Origin: Sphingomonas abaci
GTDB lineage: Bacteria; Pseudomonadota; Alphaproteobacteria; Sphingomonadales; Sphingomonadaceae
Length of the DNA: 64,000 bases
Direction: 5' to 3'
NCBI RefSeq assembly: GCF_014199625.1
Contig: NZ_JACHNY010000006.1
Coordinates: forward strand, 186,001-250,000
The position numbers and the translations under genes were made by a program. The stretch's first letter is position 1. Every line of letters begins with the position of its first letter. Under the pieces are notes generated by a model. The model worked only from the letters and a program-made list of their open reading frames with translations. It did no database searches and was not told the DNA's origin. Shown piece after piece: positions 60,011 through 64,000 of the stretch.

Positions 60011-61134
60011 TGGCCACCTCCCGACTGGGTCTGCGCCGACGCAGCGGGCTGGGCCGGCGCAGCCTCGGTCAGGCGGCGCGCATTGGGGATCGGCAGGTAG
60101 GGCATGACCCCGGGAGCCTCGATGATCGTCTTGTCGGACTTGGCCAGCACGGCCTCCATGGTCTCGTAATACATGCGGCGACGCGTCACCTCGGGCGCCA
60201 GGCGATACTGGCTGTAGACGCGGTCGAACTGCGCGGCCTCGCCCTGGGCGCGGGCGATGACCTGCTGCGCATAGGATTTGGCGCGGTTGACCTCCGCCAC
60301 CGCCTCCTGCTGCGCCACCGTCACCTTGTTGAAGTCGTCGACGATCTGCGCCGGCGGGGTGACGCGGTTGAGCGACACGCTCTGGATGCGGACGCCCGAG
60401 TGATAGCTGTTGAGGATCGCCTGGGTCAGCTCCGCCACCCGTTGCTCGATGCGGGTACGGCCGCCGCCCAGCGCCTGGTCCAGCGTCGTGGTGGCGATCA
60501 CCGCGCGCATCGCGCTCTCCGCCGCGGCGCGCACCGTCTCCTCGGGCTGGGCGAGCTGGAACACGTAGTCGCGCGGATTGGCGACGTTCCAGCGCACCGA
60601 ATAGGTCAGGTCGACGATGTTCTGGTCGCCGGTCAGCGCCAGGTTGACGCCATCGCCCCGCGGAAAGTTCTCGGTGCGGAAACGCTGCACATCGACATCC
60701 TGCACGCGCGCGAACGGCGCGGGCGGCGTGATCTGCACGCCGGGCGACAACGTGCCGGCATACCGGCCGAGATAGGTGACGACGCCGCGCTGCTGCGGCC
60801 CGACCTGATGGATGCAGGTGAAGAGCAGCCACAGCACGACCAGGATTCCCGCGCCGATCGCCCACAGCACCCGTGCATTGGCACCGGGCGGCAGGCCGGG
60901 AAAGCCCCCGCCCCCGCCGCCATGGCCGCCACCGCCGCCCCGCGCGCGCTTCAGGAAATCGTCCAGTGCGGTCGGACGTGCCGGGCCGCCGGCCGGCTTG
61001 CGGCCGCCGGGGGGCACCGACCAGGGATTGCGCGGGCCGCCGCCGGGGGTTCCGCCATCGCCTCCCCACGGTCCCTTGGAGTTGTCGGCAGCAAGGATAA
61101 TCGGACGCTTGGGCCAGCGCGGGAGGATGCTCAT
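60007..61134 (-). CDS. hflK: HflK, modulator of FtsH protease
   Basis: 375 residues from the ATG at 61134. A long Gly/Pro-rich N-terminal tail (residues 15-70) precedes the membrane helix (VLWAIGAGILVVLWLLFTC), then the SPFH domain (VVTYLGRYAGTLSPGVQI, ALTGDQNIVDLTYSVRWNVANP). The C-terminal part has EAVLAKSDKTIIE as in HflK. The tail of Gly- and Pro-repeats is typical of alphaproteobacterial HflK. First gene of hflK-hflC-degP; divergent from the Mrp gene. Confidence 0.95.
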   Translation of the reverse strand: MSILPRWPKRPIILAADNSKGPWGGDGGTPGGGPRNPWSVPPGGRKPAGGPARPTALDDFLKRARGGGGGHGGGGGGFPGLPPGANARVLWAIGAGILVVLWLLFTCIHQVGPQQRGVVTYLGRYAGTLSPGVQITPPAPFARVQDVDVQRFRTENFPRGDGVNLALTGDQNIVDLTYSVRWNVANPRDYVFQLAQPEETVRAAAESAMRAVIATTTLDQALGGGRTRIEQRVAELTQAILNSYHSGVRIQSVSLNRVTPPAQIVDDFNKVTVAQQEAVAEVNRAKSYAQQVIARAQGEAAQFDRVYSQYRLAPEVTRRRMYYETMEAVLAKSDKTIIEAPGVMPYLPIPNARRLTEAAPAQPAASAQTQSGGGQ

Positions 61135-61205
61135 GCCTTCTCTATAGGAAGGCCTTTCGACGAAAAACAGTGCCAAGGCGGGGATGCCGGCTTAAGGCCG
61201 CCGGC

Positions 61206-62147
61206 ATGAGCAGTGAAGCAATGAGGGCGGCGGTGCTTTCCGTCGCCGGTTCGCGGGCGACGATCCGCATGGATGGCGAGCGGATGGGCGTGGTGCTCGA
61301 CGCCACCGGCCTGCCCCCCGCCGAACGCGAACGGCTGGAGGCGGAGGTTCGCGCCGCCGCGCCCGCAGCCCGGGTGATCGTCACCGCCGAGCGCGTCAAC
61401 CGCGCCCTGATCGCGGTCGCCAGCGGCAAGGGCGGGGTCGGCAAGTCGACCGTGTCCGCCAATCTCGCCATCGCCCTCGCCCGCGCCGGTCACCGCGTCG
61501 GCCTGATCGACGCCGACATCTATGGCCCGTCGCAGCCCCGCCTGATGGCGGCCGAGGGCATTCGACCCGAAGCGATCGAGAAGCAGCTGATCCCGGTTCC
61601 CACCCCATATGGCGTGCCGCTCCTGTCGATGGGGCAATTGGTCGAGCCGGGCCGCGCCATCGCCTGGCGCGGGCCGATGGCGGCGGGGGCGCTGGGACAA
61701 TTGGTCGAAGGCGCCTGGGGCGCGGCGGACACGCTGGTGATGGACCTGCCGCCCGGCACCGGCGACGTGCAACTGACCATGGTGCAGAAGTACCGGCCGG
61801 CCGGCGCGGTGATCGTGTCGACGCCGCAGGACCTGGCCCTGATCGACGCGACCCGCGCGATCGACTTCTTCAACAAGGCGGGCGTGCCGATCATCGGTCT
61901 GATCGAGAACATGGCCGGCTATGCCTGCCCGCATTGCGGCACCGTGTCGGACCCGTTCGGACGCGGCGGCGCGGAGTCGACGGCGGCGGCGCTCGGCCTG
62001 CCCTTCCTCGGCCGGGTGCCGCTTGCGATCGACATCCGCCAGGCGTCGGACGCAGGCCGGCCACCGGCGGCGGCGGCGGACGACCGCATCTTCGCGCCGC
62101 TCGCCGCGCAGGTGGCGGAGTGGTTGGGGCAGCGCAACCGGGGCTGA
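61206..62147 (+). CDS. apbC: Mrp/NBP35-family Fe-S cluster carrier ATPase
   Basis: 313 residues from the ATG at 61206. Deviant Walker A VASGKGGVGKSTVSANLA (74-82 core), IDADIYGPSQPRLM, VMDLPPGTGDVQLTM, and the Cys pair CPHC (Cys241, Cys244), which binds a bridging Fe-S cluster between two monomers. It delivers clusters to apo-proteins. The N-terminal DUF59 domain is shortened (about 65 residues before the P-loop). It is divergent from hflK. Confidence 0.93.
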   Translation: MSSEAMRAAVLSVAGSRATIRMDGERMGVVLDATGLPPAERERLEAEVRAAAPAARVIVTAERVNRALIAVASGKGGVGKSTVSANLAIALARAGHRVGLIDADIYGPSQPRLMAAEGIRPEAIEKQLIPVPTPYGVPLLSMGQLVEPGRAIAWRGPMAAGALGQLVEGAWGAADTLVMDLPPGTGDVQLTMVQKYRPAGAVIVSTPQDLALIDATRAIDFFNKAGVPIIGLIENMAGYACPHCGTVSDPFGRGGAESTAAALGLPFLGRVPLAIDIRQASDAGRPPAAAADDRIFAPLAAQVAEWLGQRNRG

Positions 62148-62185
62148 CGGACGGGCGTTGTCCGGGTTCCAACCGGAGAGACGCC

Positions 62186-62623
62186 ATGCCCCTGACCAGC
62201 GACGACGATATTGCCGACCTGCTCCGTTCGGCGCGCACCATCGCGCTGGTCGGCGCGTCGGACCGGCCGGACCGGCCCTCCTATCGGGTGATGGCCGCGC
62301 TCCAGCACCATGGCTACCGCGTCATCCCGGTCAATCCCCAGATCACCGGCGAGCATGTCCATGGCGAGTTCGTGTTCCGCGAGCTGGCGCAGCTCGGCGA
62401 TCCGATCGACATCGTCGACATCTTCCGTAACTCGGCCGCCGCCGGCGCGGTGGTCGACGAGGCGATCGCGATCGGCGCCAAGGCGGTGTGGATGCAGCTC
62501 GGCGTGATCGACCAGAAAGCCGCCGCCCGCGCCGAGGCGGCCGGGCTGAAGGTGGTGATGGACCGCTGCCCGGCGATGGACATCCCGCGCCTCGGCCTGT
62601 CGCCTATCGCGGCAACATCTTGA
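62186..62623 (+). CDS. CoA-binding domain protein (YccU-like)
   Basis: 145 residues from the ATG at 62186, after GGAGAG. The whole protein is one CoA-binding Rossmann fold: RTIALVGASDRPDRPSYRVMAALQHHGYRVIPVNPQI, EFVFRELAQLGDPIDIVDIFRN and AKAVWMQLGVIDQKAAARAEAAGLKVVMDRCPAMD. It matches the YccU/YmdB-type single-domain group. Role unknown, though CoA or NAD binding is likely. It lies 38 bases after the Mrp gene. Confidence 0.88.
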   Translation: MPLTSDDDIADLLRSARTIALVGASDRPDRPSYRVMAALQHHGYRVIPVNPQITGEHVHGEFVFRELAQLGDPIDIVDIFRNSAAAGAVVDEAIAIGAKAVWMQLGVIDQKAAARAEAAGLKVVMDRCPAMDIPRLGLSPIAATS

Positions 62624-62662
62624 CCCGAACCGCGTTATCCATGCCCTCGACAGGAGGGACGG

Positions 62663-62938
62663 ATGCTCGCCTTGTTTCTCATGACCGCCGCGCCCCAGGA
62701 TACGGCGCACCTGATCCAGGCGGCCAGGGGGCGGCTCAGCCCCGGTTGCGCCACCGCCACTTGCGGCGAGCCGCCGCGCCGATCCCGTTTCCGCATCGAT
62801 TCCGAGCCCATGGCGGAGGTCGACATGAAGGCCCGCGCTTTCGGCGACACCGGCATCGACTGCCGTACGGTCGGTGGCAAGCTCTGCACCAGCCGGCCGC
62901 GCACGATCCTGCGAACAGACTTCACCGACTGGCCCTGA
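62663..62938 (+). CDS. Small secreted protein with conserved Cys residues (91 aa)
   Basis: Perfect AGGAGG seven bases before the ATG. A short hydrophobic N-terminus (MLALFLMTAA) is probably a signal peptide. Cys residues occur in GCATATC, DCRTVGGKLC and the final TDFTDWP region. It is the first of three similar small genes in a row. Function unknown. Confidence 0.6.
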   Translation: MLALFLMTAAPQDTAHLIQAARGRLSPGCATATCGEPPRRSRFRIDSEPMAEVDMKARAFGDTGIDCRTVGGKLCTSRPRTILRTDFTDWP

Positions 62939-62980
62939 TCGACTAACGTCACCGCCGTCATCCTCCGCCAGGAGACCCGG

Positions 62981-63322
62981 ATGCTGTTCGTACTGCTCTT
63001 GTTCGCCCAGGCCGACGACACGCTGTTGCGCACTGCTCTGGAGCGCACCGCCGCCGAACAGCGATGTACCGAAGCCGCGACGGCAAGGACGATCACCGTC
63101 TGTGGTCGTCGCACCGCCGATCGCTATCGCGTTCCCCTCGTCGAGATCGTACCCGGTGACCCCGCGCATCGTTCGGTGAGCGAAGAGCGGCAGGCGCTGC
63201 TCCACCGCACCACCCCCATCCAGGACCAGAGCCTGTTCCTGGTCGGCGGCGGGATGGCCGGGGCGACGGTGACGGCCGGCGGCCGCGACGGTGACACCAG
63301 CCTGCGACCCCTGGCGGAATGA
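62981..63322 (+). CDS. Small secreted protein with VCGRR motif (113 aa)
   Basis: AGGAG precedes the ATG at 62981. Signal-like MLFVLLLFAQA is followed by TAAEQRCTEAATARTITVCGRRTADRYRVPLVEIVP. The C...ITVCGRR..DRYR pattern is common in sphingomonad secreted small proteins, in my memory. The C-terminal part has a Gly-rich stretch (VGGGMAGATVTAGG). Its stop overlaps the next start (ATGA). Function unknown. Confidence 0.62.
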   Translation: MLFVLLLFAQADDTLLRTALERTAAEQRCTEAATARTITVCGRRTADRYRVPLVEIVPGDPAHRSVSEERQALLHRTTPIQDQSLFLVGGGMAGATVTAGGRDGDTSLRPLAE

Positions 63323-63726
63323 TCCCCGCCTTCTTCCTGGCGCTGCAGGCTGCACCGAACGTGCCGCAACGTTTCTCGATCCTGGCTGATGATTGCTCGT
63401 CGCAGACTTTGTCGACCGACCAGATTGTCGTCTGCGGTCGCAACGGCTCACCTCTGCCACGTCTGCCGCTCCCCGACGAACGCCCGCCGCCCGATATTCC
63501 ACGTCAGCGGACCGGGGACCCTAGGGCCGGACTGGAGAATGCTCAAAACGGCGCTTGCGCCTTTCAGGGCTGTCAGGTCGGCGTGATGTTGCCGATCATC
63601 CCGGTCGCAAAGGCGGGAATCGCCGCGATCCGCCGCGCTTTGGCCCCGAGGATCGACACGTCGGAGCGGGTCGCGATCGATCTCGACTCGCCGCCACCGC
63701 CCTTGGAGGGCAGGCTGAGTCCGTAA
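63319..63726 (+). CDS. Small secreted protein with VVCGRN motif (135 aa)
   Basis: Begins in an ATGA overlap. A short hydrophobic N-terminus (MIPAFFLALQAA) and a motif DDCSSQTLSTDQIVVCGRNGSPLPRLPLPDE repeat the pattern of the previous protein (C...I-VCGR). The rest is Pro-rich, with Cys pairs (ACAFQGC). It is probably exported. Function unknown. Confidence 0.6.
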   Translation: MIPAFFLALQAAPNVPQRFSILADDCSSQTLSTDQIVVCGRNGSPLPRLPLPDERPPPDIPRQRTGDPRAGLENAQNGACAFQGCQVGVMLPIIPVAKAGIAAIRRALAPRIDTSERVAIDLDSPPPPLEGRLSP

Positions 63727-63738
63727 GGCGGAACCGCC

Positions 63739-63918
63739 TCAGCCTTGCGCCGCCACCCGCATCAGGTCGCGAAGCTGCCGGGTCAAGCTGCCGCCAGAAA
63801 TCTGCGCGTGCACGCTGTCATAGCCCTCGCGAATCAGGGTTCGACGCAAATCGCCCAAGGTACGGCACTGGCCGGCGCGCGCGACCTGGAAAGCCCGCTC
63901 CATCGTCGTGGCGGCCAT
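63739..63918 (-). CDS. Small helical protein (59 aa)
   Basis: Frame from the ATG at 63918 to a stop at 63739: MAATTMERAFQVARAGQ, then LGDLRRTLIREGYDS and GGSLTRQLRDLMRVAAQG. Similar short ERAFxLARSG..x..R..L..EGY.S..GxSLxRQLR proteins occur in sphingomonads, as I recall. It overlaps the preceding reverse-strand gene by one base (TGATG). It may bind nucleic acid. Function unknown. Confidence 0.6.
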   Translation of the reverse strand: MAATTMERAFQVARAGQCRTLGDLRRTLIREGYDSVHAQISGGSLTRQLRDLMRVAAQG

Positions 63919-64000
63919 CAGGCGAAATCCCCTATCTGATCGGGCTCGGCGACATTGTCGGACGATCCGGCGCTCTTCTCATCCTTCATCGCCTTGTCAT
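63918..64000 (-). CDS. C-terminal end of an upstream gene, cut by the window edge
   Basis: The reverse strand contains an open frame entering from the window edge and ending DQIGDFA with the stop at 63918, which overlaps the start of the next small gene (TGATG). The visible piece is acidic and polar. Identity unknown. Confidence 0.45.
   Translation of the reverse strand, partial: DKAMKDEKSAGSSDNVAEPDQIGDFA

Overview
This is an ordinary, gene-dense stretch of a GC-rich alphaproteobacterial chromosome. It most resembles Sphingomonas or a close relative in Sphingomonadales. The reasons are the many TonB-dependent receptors, LacI-type TGTAACCGGTTACA operators, an S24 regulator divergent from a tiny basic gene, several small secreted proteins of sphingomonad style, and housekeeping genes (clpX, clpP, tig, gatCAB, gyrA, hflKC, degP) of alphaproteobacterial type. 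No phage, insertion sequence, CRISPR array or plasmid function was seen. All identifications are by reading motifs; no database search was run.

Layout. 1-3.8 kb: truncated TamA/BamA-type outer-membrane assembly factor, small unknown genes, and an S24/LexA-type regulator facing a two-gene operon across an 8-4-8 palindrome. 3.8-10.7 kb: a ZnuD-like TonB receptor behind a Zur-like palindrome, a glutaryl-CoA dehydrogenase/CoA-transferase pair, an MFS sugar transporter and a class II aldolase-like protein. 10.8-21 kb: a carbohydrate-utilisation locus with a large TonB receptor, a GH43-like enzyme, a LacI regulator, a GH144/glucoamylase-family enzyme and a GH3 beta-glucosidase, tied together by three copies of a LacI-type operator. 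The GH144 plus GH3 pairing suggests beta-1,2-glucan as substrate.

21-35.5 kb: proteostasis genes (clpX, clpP, tig with an unusual His/Asp-rich tail), tRNA-Leu(UAG), an M48 metalloprotease operon, barstar-like protein, gatC-gatA-acetyltransferase-gatB, a DUF3089 hydrolase and ruvX. 35.6-43.8 kb: a possible envelope/glycolipid cluster (GT4, DUF2334 deacetylase-like, flippase-like membrane protein, DUF2141), an oxidoreductase, a soluble histidine kinase and an Lrp/AsnC regulator.

43.8-57.5 kb: gyrA, an SDR/yaaA pair, a TPR-like periplasmic protein, a Bcr/CflA drug exporter, a 2-oxoglutarate dioxygenase/MBL-fold pair, a CsbD-like stress protein, an M20 amidohydrolase and a HerA-like ATPase. 57.5-64 kb: hflK-hflC-degP (membrane and periplasmic protein quality control), an Mrp/ApbC Fe-S carrier, a CoA-binding protein, three small secreted proteins sharing a short Cys motif, a 59-residue protein and the 3' end of one more gene.
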